Below, piece after piece: positions 9,401 through 16,846 of a stretch of 64,000 nt of DNA; position 1 is the stretch's first letter; each line of letters starts with the position of its first letter. Position numbers and translations under genes: made by a program. This DNA is from Nostoc sp. B(2019). Its GTDB lineage: Bacteria > Cyanobacteriota > Cyanobacteriia > Cyanobacteriales > Nostocaceae. Location of the stretch: NCBI RefSeq assembly GCF_010091925.1, contig NZ_WVID01000021.1:1-64000 (forward strand). Reading direction: 5' to 3'. Under the pieces are notes generated by a model. It did not search any database, was not told the DNA's origin, and saw only the letters and a list, made by a program, of their open reading frames with translations.

Positions 9401-9826
9401 ATGAACCAAGAAGATTTTATGCGATTAGCACTGGCAGAAGCAAAAAAAGGCGATGCGCCTTATGGTGCAGTGATTGTTAAAGATAACGAAGTTGTTGCCG
9501 TAGCTCATAATACTGTAAGTAGAGATAGCGATCCATCGGCCCATGCGGAAATTAATGTCATTCGCAGTTTAACGGCTAAACTAAAAAACCCTTCTCTAGA
9601 AGGTTATAGCATATATACAACTGGTGAACCTTGTCCAATGTGTGCAACTGCTTGTGTTTGGACAGGCGTCTCAGAAATTATATATGGTGCTTCAATTCAA
9701 GATTTAATTTCACTAAATCAGTCGCAAATTAATATATCTTGTGATGAGGTGATCGCTAAGTCATTTAGAAATATCAAGGTAACAAAAGGAATTTTAAAAA
9801 ATGAATGTTTGGAATTGTTTAGATAA
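9401..9826 (+). CDS. Nucleoside/guanine deaminase (cytidine deaminase superfamily)
   Basis: This zinc hydrolase removes the amino group from a purine or pyrimidine base. The zinc and catalytic motifs are complete: HAEIN (His ligand and proton-shuttle Glu) and PCPMCATAC (Cys ligands). The ATG at 9401 gives a 141-residue protein starting MNQEDFMRLALAEAKKGDAP, the family's usual N-terminus; an upstream in-frame start at 9338 adds 21 unlikely residues. The C-terminal part, with its Asn-rich segment, looks more like guanine deaminase/nucleoside deaminases than TadA, but the substrate cannot be fixed by eye. Transcription is independent of the neighbours. Confidence 0.85.
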   Translation: MNQEDFMRLALAEAKKGDAPYGAVIVKDNEVVAVAHNTVSRDSDPSAHAEINVIRSLTAKLKNPSLEGYSIYTTGEPCPMCATACVWTGVSEIIYGASIQDLISLNQSQINISCDEVIAKSFRNIKVTKGILKNECLELFR

Positions 9827-10001
9827 TCTCTAGCAATTTTATTTGAGTTGTGAGATTTCTCGTGTACCCCTGCGCTTAAGCAAGCTACTTGTAGCGCCGA
9901 CCACAGGATAAGGCTGTGATTTGTCCCGGATATTCTAGGAGTGCTATATCAAAATTTTATCTAGTAGTTAATTTGGATGTAAAGTCACAATTTTAAATTA
10001 T

Positions 10002-10664
10002 TTAGCCAGGCTCATTTAAATAAGATAAAAATGTATTAGCGAAAATCGCAGCTTGAGTGCGATCGCGCAAATCTAATCTGTTTAAAATATTCGTAACATG
10101 ATTTTTTACTGTCCCCTCAGAAATGTAGAGTTCCTGAGCAATTTCTCGATTACTAGCACCTGTAGCAATTAACCGCAAAACCTCTTTTTCTCTGGGAGTA
10201 AGTTCAGCTAAACTAGGTGGTGCAAGCGGTGATTGGATTGGCGCGGTGCTAGAAAACTGAGTCAATAATTTTTTAACTATTCCTGGGCCTAGTTGAGTGT
10301 ATCCTTTGTGAACAGCGCGAATAGCAACAGCTAGTTCTTCTGAGGGTGTATCTTTGAGTAAATAACCCATTGCTCCATTTTGCAAAGCTGCTGTCACATA
10401 TTCATCATCATCAAAAGTTGTTAGCACTAAAACTTTAATTCCAGCATAACGTTTTTGAATTTCTCGTGTGGCTGCAACTCCATCCATAATGGGCATTCTA
10501 ATGTCCATTAAGACTACATCTGGTTGTAATTTTGCAACTAAATTAATCGCCTGTTGACCGTTTTCCGCTTCTCCCACTAGTTCTAAATCTGATTCTAGTT
10601 CCAATAATGCTTTTAATCCCTGACGAATTAAATTTTGGTCATCTACAAGCAACACTTTAATCAT
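10002..10664 (-). CDS. NarL/LuxR-family response regulator
   Basis: This 220-residue regulator has a receiver domain (VLLVDDQ; phospho-acceptor Asp in VVLMDIRMP; Thr in VLTTFDDD; Lys in YLLKDTP). A C-terminal LuxR-type helix-turn-helix follows ([20 protein letters not shown], then [11 protein letters not shown]). Its ATG overlaps the stop of the kinase gene by 4 bases, which implies translational coupling. The pair resembles LiaR/DesR-type systems that often monitor envelope or membrane state; the signal here is unknown. Nothing in the neighbourhood names the regulon. Confidence 0.93.
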   Translation of the reverse strand: MIKVLLVDDQNLIRQGLKALLELESDLELVGEAENGQQAINLVAKLQPDVVLMDIRMPIMDGVAATREIQKRYAGIKVLVLTTFDDDEYVTAALQNGAMGYLLKDTPSEELAVAIRAVHKGYTQLGPGIVKKLLTQFSSTAPIQSPLAPPSLAELTPREKEVLRLIATGASNREIAQELYISEGTVKNHVTNILNRLDLRDRTQAAIFANTFLSYLNEPG

Positions 10665-11929
10665 GCTGTTAACCTTGGTAAGGGAATATTAACTGTAATT
10701 TTGCAACCAGAACCAGGAGCACTGTTAATATTAAACTCACCTCCAAGTGCTAAAGTGCGATCGCGCATACTTTGAAGTCCATAACCAGTGGTATTTTGCT
10801 TTAAATCAAAACCTCTACCATTATCTTGAATCGTTAACCGTAAACTTCCTTTTATTGTAGTTATTTCTAATTTAACTTCAGTAGCAACAGCATATCTAGA
10901 AATATTTGTCAATGATTCTTGGATAATACGATAAATCGCAGTATTTATTTCAGGGGGTAGAGAATATTCAAGATTATTTCGACATATTGGTAGAATCCCG
11001 TTGGAGCGGTGAAAATCTTCTGAAAGAATTGCGATCGCCCGTTCTAAAGATTGCTCTGACAGAGGATTAGAACGCATTGTTGAAACAGATTGGCGAACAT
11101 CTTTTAGCGCATTAGAACCTAATTCCTTTGCTCTTGCTAAAAATGTTTGAGCCTTAGTTGGATTAGATTGCCACAGTTTTAAAGCGGTTTCTAATTGGAG
11201 ATTTAAAGCAGTCAGAGAATGCCCTAAAGAATCATGAATTTCACGAGCAATTCGGTTACGTTCTTCTAAGGTAGCTTGATTTTCAATTCGCATAGCATAT
11301 TGACGAAGTTTTTCGTTAGCAACAGCTAGCTTTTCTCGACTTTTTCTTTCCGATAATACAGCATTCATCATCAACAACACAAAAACTAAACTTAAGCCAA
11401 ATACTAATGACCAACTCAAGCTAAAAAACCGAAAGCGTTCTTGGGCTTGTGCTGATGCTTGAAAGCTAAATAACTGGTATTTTAGTTGTGTTGTAAGTAG
11501 AAATAAGGTAAATGATAGACTTGTAACAAATAAACGCCCAGGTAATTGAAAAATTAGACAACTACGAGTAACTAGGATGATGTAAAGAAAAGGGAAAAGA
11601 CGAGCAAACCTCCCACCAAAAAGCCCAGTTATTAAAATCAATAAAATTTCAATAGCTGTATAAATTACCTTAGATATATTGTTCTTTTTGGGCAAGAATA
11701 AGCCCATTAATGCGAAAACAGCTAGGCTAAAAATTGACAGTTCTGGGGATATACTACAAATTGATAATTCGGGAAATGCTCCACATATTGATAGTTCTGG
11801 AGGTTTAGAACGAAATCGCGGTAATGGAGATGGTAAAAAGGCTGTCAATGCAGTGATTGCCAGTAATATCCATTCCAAATAAAGTAGAGACGGAAAAGGA
11901 TGATTTTTAGTTTTAATGAGACGAATCAT
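10661..11929 (-). CDS. NarX/DesK-type sensor histidine kinase (HisKA_3)
   Basis: This is a membrane histidine kinase of 422 residues. About six hydrophobic segments fill residues 12-195 with no large extracytoplasmic domain, so the signal is probably sensed within or near the membrane. The H-box [20 protein letters not shown] is the HisKA_3 type. The ATP-binding domain has the N-box [16 protein letters not shown], the G1 box QDNGRGFD and [10 protein letters not shown]. Residues 35-70 carry three near-copies of a short PELSI motif in a Pro/Ser-rich loop. It is the first gene of the kinase-regulator operon, overlapping the downstream regulator by 4 bases. Confidence 0.92.
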   Translation of the reverse strand: MIRLIKTKNHPFPSLLYLEWILLAITALTAFLPSPLPRFRSKPPELSICGAFPELSICSISPELSIFSLAVFALMGLFLPKKNNISKVIYTAIEILLILITGLFGGRFARLFPFLYIILVTRSCLIFQLPGRLFVTSLSFTLFLLTTQLKYQLFSFQASAQAQERFRFFSLSWSLVFGLSLVFVLLMMNAVLSERKSREKLAVANEKLRQYAMRIENQATLEERNRIAREIHDSLGHSLTALNLQLETALKLWQSNPTKAQTFLARAKELGSNALKDVRQSVSTMRSNPLSEQSLERAIAILSEDFHRSNGILPICRNNLEYSLPPEINTAIYRIIQESLTNISRYAVATEVKLEITTIKGSLRLTIQDNGRGFDLKQNTTGYGLQSMRDRTLALGGEFNINSAPGSGCKITVNIPLPRLTA

Positions 11930-12084
11930 AAGATTTTAGATGTGAGATTTGAGCTTATTAATAGAGCTGTCATGATTTATTATTCTGGTGCAATTTAAAT
12001 GCAATAAGGTAAATATATCTGCTTTTATTTATATATTTACTGTAATTTATATATAATCGCCAGTCACATTCGCCAGTATTCAAT

Positions 12085-12133
12085 CATGACTAAAGTCATG
12101 GGTGTAACCGTGACTTTCTCCTCATGTGGTTAC
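12085..12133 (+). promoter_or_regulatory. Structured leader before the Spy-like gene
   Basis: Two hairpins lie in the 110 bases before the start: CATGACT/AGTCATG at 12085-12100 and GTAACC/GGTTAC at 12104-12133. They would fold in the 5' untranslated RNA of the gene at 12191. No riboswitch family is recognised, so a regulatory role is only a suggestion. Confidence 0.3.
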
Positions 12134-12190
12134 TGGAGATAAGTTTCTATGATGGTGACATCCAAGCAGGAAAAAAGCGCGAGATAAGAA

Positions 12191-12703
12191 ATGAAACTCA
12201 AGAGATTATCACTGGTAGCTGGTGCGTTCACGAAGTGTGCACTTTGTGCTCTCGCCCTAACTTTAACTTCAATTCCCTTTGCTGTTCAAGCAGAACCAAC
12301 TTCCTCTTCACCTCTGCTACTTGCACAAGTCCCCAAAAAAGGCGCTTGGCAAGAACTGGGACTAACGGATGCACAAAAAAATCAAATCCAGACAATTCGC
12401 CAGAATACTCGCGCTCAAATTGAAGGTATTCTTACCCCAGAGCAAAAGGCACAATTGCAAGCTGCAAAACAAGAGCGTCAGGCTCAGCGTCAAGCAGGTC
12501 AAGGTCAGCGCCAAGCAGGTCAACGTTCAAGGAACAAATTTGCTGAGTTGAATCTGACTGAACAACAAAAAACCCAAATGCGACAAGTTTGGGAATCGTC
12601 GAAACAACAAATGCAAGCAGTGCTGACTCCTGAACAGCAGGCTAAACTCAAGCAGTTACAGGAGAGCAGAAGACAGCGTTGGCAACAACGCAATTCCCAA
12701 TAA
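12191..12703 (+). CDS. Spy/CpxP-like exported protein (LTxxQ repeats)
   Basis: The 170-residue protein has a signal peptide (about residues 1-34, cleaved near VQAEP). The mature part is almost all helix and very rich in Gln, Lys and Arg. LTDAQKNQIQ, LTPEQKAQLQ, LTEQQKTQMR and LTPEQQAKLK are LTxxQ motifs of the Spy/CpxP family of periplasmic chaperones and stress sensors. The middle carries a low-complexity RQAGQGQRQAGQ segment. It follows the kinase pair in the opposite orientation across a 260-bp spacer. A role in envelope stress fits the family but is not proven here. Confidence 0.8.
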   Translation: MKLKRLSLVAGAFTKCALCALALTLTSIPFAVQAEPTSSSPLLLAQVPKKGAWQELGLTDAQKNQIQTIRQNTRAQIEGILTPEQKAQLQAAKQERQAQRQAGQGQRQAGQRSRNKFAELNLTEQQKTQMRQVWESSKQQMQAVLTPEQQAKLKQLQESRRQRWQQRNSQ

Positions 12704-13103
12704 TCCCGAATCTTTTAAAAAATAGTTAGTTAATCTGGGGTGGGCAACATCGCCCATCTCATCTCAAGATAAATTTAGATTTTAAATTTGGGATTTTGGA
12801 TTATTCTTTCGGTACAAGCCCCGTCACTGTCTTGAAAAGTTTCCTGGGTCGGGCTAACCCTCCTTCTTCTGACGGGAACGCTATGCGAACAGAACTTTTC
12901 GCTGGCGATGTCCTGAGCGTAGTCTAAGGGTGGGTGCAGTAAATCTAAAATCTAAAATCTAAAATCTAAAATTGATTGACTGAGGTGCAAGCATCATTTT
13001 CCACAGTCAAGATATAGACTTCTTGCAGAAGATGGGGAGAGGGGAAGAAATTTTTTCCTCTCTCCTTTTCCCTCTTTCCCACATCAAAATAGAAAATTGG
13101 ATA
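12704..13103. other. Intergenic stretch with short repeats only
   Basis: I see no gene. It holds a small palindrome near 12738-12759 (GGTGGGC/GCCCATC), a dispersed-repeat segment around 12880-12930, and the heptamer tandem TCTAAAA repeated about four times at 12941-12972. Confidence 0.6.
12941..12972. repeat. Heptameric short tandem repeat (TCTAAAA)
   Basis: About four direct copies of a 7-base unit occur here. Heptamer tandem repeats are a known hallmark of heterocystous cyanobacteria, and others in the window are listed separately. Confidence 0.75.
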
Positions 13104-13127
13104 AACCCCTAGTAAAAGTTAGGGGTT
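13104..13127 (+). promoter_or_regulatory. Hairpin upstream of sipA
   Basis: The arms AACCCCTA and TAGGGGTT pair perfectly around GTAAAAGT, ending one base before an in-frame ATG at 13128 and 39 bases before the preferred start at 13167. It could shape translation of the downstream gene or end upstream transcription; there is no T-tract. Confidence 0.4.
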
Positions 13128-13166
13128 ATGAGTTATGAGTTAATCAAAACTCCTAACTCTTTCAAA

Positions 13167-13415
13167 ATGTCCAAAGAATTTGCTATTGGTAGTAAAGTCC
13201 GTGTTGTGGCACTACCGCCCTACGTCAAAACCGCAGATCCTATGCCCATGCTACGCCCTCCCGATGTAATTCACATTGGCGAAGAAGGTATCGTTCTTGA
13301 CCGCCGTCCGGGTGGATATTGGGGTATCCGCTTTGCTAAGGGAGCTTTTCTGTTAGATAGCCAATACATCGAGAGTACAGATACCCCTACCGAATCTCAT
13401 ACAGAGTCAGACTAG
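13167..13415 (+). CDS. sipA: SipA-like regulatory protein (DUF3148, NblS partner)
   Basis: This small soluble protein begins MSKEFAIGSKVRVVALPPYV and contains ADPMPMLRPPD and a GYWGIRF segment, the pattern I recall for SipA/DUF3148. In unicellular cyanobacteria SipA binds the histidine kinase NblS, which controls high-light and nutrient-stress genes. The fold is a small SH3-like barrel. I chose ATG 13167 because homologues start at this methionine; the frame also has an upstream ATG at 13128 that would add 13 residues. The Ser/Thr/Glu-rich tail is variable. It is separated by 51 bp from the peroxiredoxin gene on the same strand, so co-transcription is possible. Confidence 0.78.
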   Translation: MSKEFAIGSKVRVVALPPYVKTADPMPMLRPPDVIHIGEEGIVLDRRPGGYWGIRFAKGAFLLDSQYIESTDTPTESHTESD

Positions 13416-13466
13416 CAGCAACTAAGAATTGTAGACTTCTATAAAGTTGTGATTCTGGTTTGCACC

Positions 13467-14024
13467 ATGATTTCCCGCCGCACTTTTTTAAGCACATTAT
13501 TTGCCAGCTGTTTTGCTGTCATCAGTTGGTTGAATTTTACGCCTGCTGCTGATGCTTTAGGTGGCAAACTTCCTACAATTAATCAACCAGCGCCAGAGTT
13601 TACTTTGCCAACCAACACAGGCGATGGCAAAATTTCCCTCTCTGACTTGCGCGGTCAATGGGTAGTGCTCTACTTTTATCCTAAAGACTTCACTTCTGGT
13701 TGCACTATAGAAGCTCGTCGTTTTCAGCAAGACTTGCCCAAATATCTCAAAAAGAAAGCTCAGATTATTGGCGTCAGTGCTGATGACATTGATTCCCACG
13801 CCGAGTTTTGTGATTCCGAGGGATTAAAATTCCCCTTGTTGGCTGATACTGATGGTTCAGTGAGTAAAGCTTATGGTTCTTGGATCGGCTTTGTATCTAT
13901 GCGCCACAGCTTTATTATTGACCCTCAAGGCATCTTGCGTGAGACTTTTGTCAAAGTCAACCCAACTATTCACAGCGCAGAGGTGTTGGCTCAACTAGAG
14001 AAGTTGCAGTCTAGCGAATCTTAA
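13467..14024 (+). CDS. PrxQ/BCP-type peroxiredoxin with Tat-like signal
   Basis: This is a thiol peroxidase of 185 residues from ATG 13467; an in-frame start at 13449 adds six residues. The N-terminus MISRRTFLSTLFASCFAV has a twin-arginine signal, so the enzyme is probably exported to the lumen or periplasm or bound to the membrane. The AhpC/TSA domain follows (APEFTLP, LYFYPKDFTSGCTIEARRF). The peroxidatic Cys is residue 79. The residue five places on is Arg, so the common PrxQ resolving Cys is absent; Cys115 (EFCDSEG), 36 residues on, is the likely partner, as in alpha-3-type PrxQ. It would remove peroxides near the photosynthetic membranes. Confidence 0.88.
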   Translation: MISRRTFLSTLFASCFAVISWLNFTPAADALGGKLPTINQPAPEFTLPTNTGDGKISLSDLRGQWVVLYFYPKDFTSGCTIEARRFQQDLPKYLKKKAQIIGVSADDIDSHAEFCDSEGLKFPLLADTDGSVSKAYGSWIGFVSMRHSFIIDPQGILRETFVKVNPTIHSAEVLAQLEKLQSSES

Positions 14025-14040
14025 TAATATGCGGTGGGGT

Positions 14041-14069
14041 AAAGGGGAAAGGGGAAAGGGGAAAGGAAA
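14041..14069. repeat. Heptameric short tandem repeat (GGGGAAA)
   Basis: About four near-perfect copies of a 7-base purine unit lie directly after the peroxiredoxin gene. There is no coding role. Confidence 0.75.
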
Positions 14070-14253
14070 ATTCCATACTTTTTCACCTTTTCCTGGCTTT
14101 TGCAATAAGCCTATTAAACATCTTGCAAAAATTTTGGTTTTTATTATAACCACAGATGAACACAGATAATTTATCGGTGTTCATCTGTGGTTTAATTTTC
14201 ATAAAATCGACTTCTGCAAGAAGTCTGTTGTTGTGAGCCTGGTTTCTTTAACA

Positions 14254-15225
14254 TCACAATCCCAATTCTTCTGGAAAACCCAGCATGATGTTGAGGTTTT
14301 GGATGGCGGCTCCCGATGCGCCTTTGCCTAAGTTGTCGAGGCGAGCAACTAACAGCGCTTCTTGGGTTGCCTCATTGGCGAATACGAAAACTTGAACAAT
14401 ATTAGTGCCGTTCATGGCTGTTGCATCTAAAAACATTCCATCTCGCAGCAGATTAGGATCTTGAAATGGAGCAACCTGCACGAATTTTTCACCTTGATAG
14501 TAGTCAGCGATCGCTTGATAAATCATCTCACCTGATGGGGGATTCTTCAAATTCCACAGCGGTAAGGGCACTTGTACCAACATCCCTTGCTCAAAGTCGC
14601 CTACTGCGGGTACGAATAGCGGCGGTGATGCTAACCCAGAGTACTGATGCATTTCCTTAACGTGCTTATGCCCAAATTGCAAGCCATAGATGCCATAAGG
14701 GTAAAGTGATGTTCCTCCGGCTTGCTGCTCGTGGAAAGTATGGTACTTTTGGATAAGATTTTTGCCGCCACCAGAGTAACCGGACACTGCATTAATGGTG
14801 ATTAGCAAGTCGTTGGGAAGGAGTCCCTTGGCGATTAAGGGCAAGACACAGGCTAGAAATCCAGTAGGATAACAACCTGGATTGCTGACGAACTGGGCGC
14901 TGGCGATTTTCTCTCGTTGTCCCGGATTTAGTTCAGGGAAGCCATATACCCAGCCTTTAGTTGTTCGATGGGCACTACTTGCATCGAGAATCTTAACTTT
15001 AGGATTGCTAACCAAGCTAACAGCTTCGCGGGCGGCGTCATCAGGTAAGCAAAGAATGACAACATCAACAGTATTAATTAATTGCGATCGCTCAGCTGCA
15101 TCTTTACGTTTAGATGCTTCAATACTAACTAACTCAACGTCATCCCGTTGTTTGAGGCGCGAGTGAATCTGTAAGCCTGTGGTTCCCGATTCCCCATCAA
15201 TAAAAATTTTAGGTTTAGCAATCAT
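14254..15225 (-). CDS. argC: N-acetyl-gamma-glutamyl-phosphate reductase, short type
   Basis: This enzyme makes N-acetylglutamate semialdehyde with NADPH in arginine biosynthesis (EC 1.2.1.38). The Rossmann start is FIDGESGTTGLQIHSRL, and the catalytic Cys lies in VSNPGCYPTGF. The length of 323 residues fits the short ArgC type rather than the form of about 345-350. I chose ATG 15225 (MIAKPKIFIDG). The frame stays open upstream to an ATG at 15288, but that segment is the decayed end of a DUF1338 gene copy, so those 21 residues are not part of ArgC. It is a single gene with repeat-rich flanks. Confidence 0.93.
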   Translation of the reverse strand: MIAKPKIFIDGESGTTGLQIHSRLKQRDDVELVSIEASKRKDAAERSQLINTVDVVILCLPDDAAREAVSLVSNPKVKILDASSAHRTTKGWVYGFPELNPGQREKIASAQFVSNPGCYPTGFLACVLPLIAKGLLPNDLLITINAVSGYSGGGKNLIQKYHTFHEQQAGGTSLYPYGIYGLQFGHKHVKEMHQYSGLASPPLFVPAVGDFEQGMLVQVPLPLWNLKNPPSGEMIYQAIADYYQGEKFVQVAPFQDPNLLRDGMFLDATAMNGTNIVQVFVFANEATQEALLVARLDNLGKGASGAAIQNLNIMLGFPEELGL

Positions 15226-15285
15226 GCGATCGGCATCCTTATGCGTGACGGCTACCGTTAACTGAACCGTATTCGGACATAATAT

Positions 15286-15353
15286 CATTTCAAATAATTG
15301 CTGGGCATTACTATCTTAAAAAGCATTACAAAGCTTCTGCTTTCCTGGTTTTG
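15286..15353 (-). pseudogene. Remnant of a duplicated DUF1338 gene 3' end
   Basis: This 68-base segment aligns without gaps to 15793-15860, the 3' coding end of the intact DUF1338 gene, with roughly three quarters of the positions identical. Read on the minus strand it gives PGKQKLCNAF, a stop, then DSNAQQLFEM. The intact gene reads PGRQVLFDAFLGSNAQQLFEM. The stop codon and the missing upstream part show it is dead. Its terminal ATG supplies the false upstream start of the argC frame. Confidence 0.85.
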
Positions 15354-15434
15354 AACAATAAGATTCCCAACTTCTTACAAAAGTCGAAATCTCGGAGATG
15401 TTTCGCTCTGCTCAACATGACATCTTAAGAATTT

Positions 15435-15764
15435 ATGCAACAGATTTATGAAACTCCGAGTTCGGAACACGAAAGGCCGAGTTCGGAACACGAAAGGCCG
15501 AGTTCGGAACACGAAAGGCCGAGTTCAGAACACGAAACTCCGAGTTCAGAACACGAAACTCCGAGTTCAGAACACGAAAGACCGAGTTCAGAACACGAAA
15601 GACCGAGTTCAGAACACGAAACTCCGAGTTCAGAACACGAAACTCCGAGTTCAGAACACGAAACTCCGAGTTCAGAACACGAAAGACCGAGTTCGGAACA
15701 TGAAACTCCGAGTTCGGAACACGAAAGACCGAGTTCAGAACACGAAAGGCTATTTTCTTGCTAA
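15435..15764 (+). CDS. Possible repeat protein, 14 x (T/R)PSSEHE
   Basis: The frame runs through the whole 21-bp tandem array and would encode MQQIYE, fourteen heptapeptides (T or R)PSSEHE and the end RLFSC. Because 21 is a multiple of three, other frames are open too. Three of the changes between repeat units (TCG/TCA, CAC/CAT, AGG/AGA) are silent only in this frame, a hint of selection at protein level. There is no ribosome-binding site, signal peptide or known domain. It ends 10 bp before the convergent DUF1338 gene stops. It is most likely a non-coding repeat. Confidence 0.25.
   Translation: MQQIYETPSSEHERPSSEHERPSSEHERPSSEHETPSSEHETPSSEHERPSSEHERPSSEHETPSSEHETPSSEHETPSSEHERPSSEHETPSSEHERPSSEHERLFSC
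15453..15752. repeat. 21-bp tandem repeat array, 14 units
   Basis: The unit is CCGAGTTCGGAACACGAAAG plus one base, with variants TCA for TCG, CAT for CAC, and AGG, AGA or ACT at the end. The fourteen units are uninterrupted. The array lies between the decayed and the intact copy of the DUF1338 3' end. Clustering of variants (first units TCG, middle units TCA) suggests local unit duplication. Confidence 0.95.
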
Positions 15765-15774
15765 CAACTCTTTG

Positions 15775-16686
15775 CTACTTAGACAGACGAGTCATTTCAA
15801 ATAATTGTTGGGCATTACTTCCTAAAAAAGCATCGAAAAGTACTTGCCTTCCCGGTTCTATTTCCACTGAGTAGCGCTGGGCAATTTCGTAATAAGCGTA
15901 AGTCCAGGGAATCTGAATTTCTGCACCACTAATATTATCTAGCACAGTCACCATCTCTGTTACTGCTTGAGTTGCTGTTTGACGCAAACCACAAGCAATA
16001 TTTCCCTCTATCTCTGCTTTCATGGGTACACCCAGATTAGCCAAACCGCGGGCTGTAGTATCTATATCTGGATATGCTGCTGTATTTTGGCGGTTGACGT
16101 AACCTGTGAAGTGGTTGACTGCGTAACCGTGCAGCAACACCCAAGCACCATACTGAGTAACCTGATTCACTTCCTCTACAACAGAACGCTGCGGAGGTAG
16201 CCAAGGACGAGTAAAGATTTTCTGGAGTTGTTGGGCAATACTTTCACAGTTCCCCTGCGATTGTAAAACAGAGGTAATATCAGGTTGGCTTGAAAATGAG
16301 GATACCGTTTTAAAAATGAGTTGAGCAATATCAGCAGGCAATTCATCAACAATCAATTCGCTGATAAATAGCTTGGGTAAGTCCAATTCCTCCTGCTGAG
16401 GATGGCGATAATGTCGAGCGTAAAGATGGGTTTGAGCAAAAGTATACTCCCCAGCCACCACATAACCCAAAGCTTCGGCAAGTTGTCCAAGGTAATCAAT
16501 TCCCAAGTTAGCTTGACCCTGTGGGCTATCTACTAATAAACGTAAAGACCGAAAGGCGATGTGGTCATTGGCGACAGTCCCACCCGCAGCAGTAATCATT
16601 TGCTGGTAGGTACGCGCATGACTGACTCTGGCGCTGTATTCTTGCCAAAGTAATGAATATAAATGAAGGGCAATTTCAGGTTTCAT
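15775..16686 (-). CDS. DUF1338 protein, 2-oxoadipate dioxygenase/decarboxylase-like
   Basis: Members of this family (HglS/YdcJ) are Fe(II) enzymes; HglS converts 2-oxoadipate to 2-hydroxyglutarate in lysine breakdown. The motif NDHIAFRSL has a His and an Arg four residues later, the spacing of the metal-binding His and substrate Arg recalled for HglS. A second His lies in HGYAVNHFTGYVNR and a Glu in YAYYEIAQR, so the likely His-His-Glu metal site is present. At 303 residues it is much shorter than proteobacterial HglS (about 460). ATG 16686 is used; an upstream ATG at 16707 adds seven residues. The class III aminotransferase gene lies upstream on the same strand. Confidence 0.8.
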   Translation of the reverse strand: MKPEIALHLYSLLWQEYSARVSHARTYQQMITAAGGTVANDHIAFRSLRLLVDSPQGQANLGIDYLGQLAEALGYVVAGEYTFAQTHLYARHYRHPQQEELDLPKLFISELIVDELPADIAQLIFKTVSSFSSQPDITSVLQSQGNCESIAQQLQKIFTRPWLPPQRSVVEEVNQVTQYGAWVLLHGYAVNHFTGYVNRQNTAAYPDIDTTARGLANLGVPMKAEIEGNIACGLRQTATQAVTEMVTVLDNISGAEIQIPWTYAYYEIAQRYSVEIEPGRQVLFDAFLGSNAQQLFEMTRLSK

Positions 16687-16696
16687 ATAGTAGATG

Positions 16697-16780
16697 GTAG
16701 GGGTCAAGGGTTAAAGGTCAAAGGTCAAAGGTCAAGAGTCAAAGGTCAAGAGTCAAGAGTCAAGGGTCAACAGACAATAG
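16697..16780. repeat. Heptameric short tandem repeat (GTCAAAG/GTCAAGA)
   Basis: About ten imperfect heptamer copies fill the space between the DUF1338 gene and the aminotransferase gene. No gene lies here. Confidence 0.8.
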
Positions 16781-16846
16781 TTATTTATTCTCCTTTTCCC
16801 CCACTCTCCCATTCCCCATTCCCCATTTCCCGCTGTCCCTCATCTT

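Noticed and set aside
13449-13466. Upstream start for the peroxiredoxin
   Set aside because: It would put six hydrophobic residues before the MISRRTFL Tat signal; Tat signals usually begin near the twin arginine.
15448-15804. Second open frame through the 21-bp array (RVRNTKG repeats)
   Set aside because: It is open only because the unit is a multiple of three. Unit changes cause many amino-acid replacements in it, and it runs into the antisense of the DUF1338 gene.
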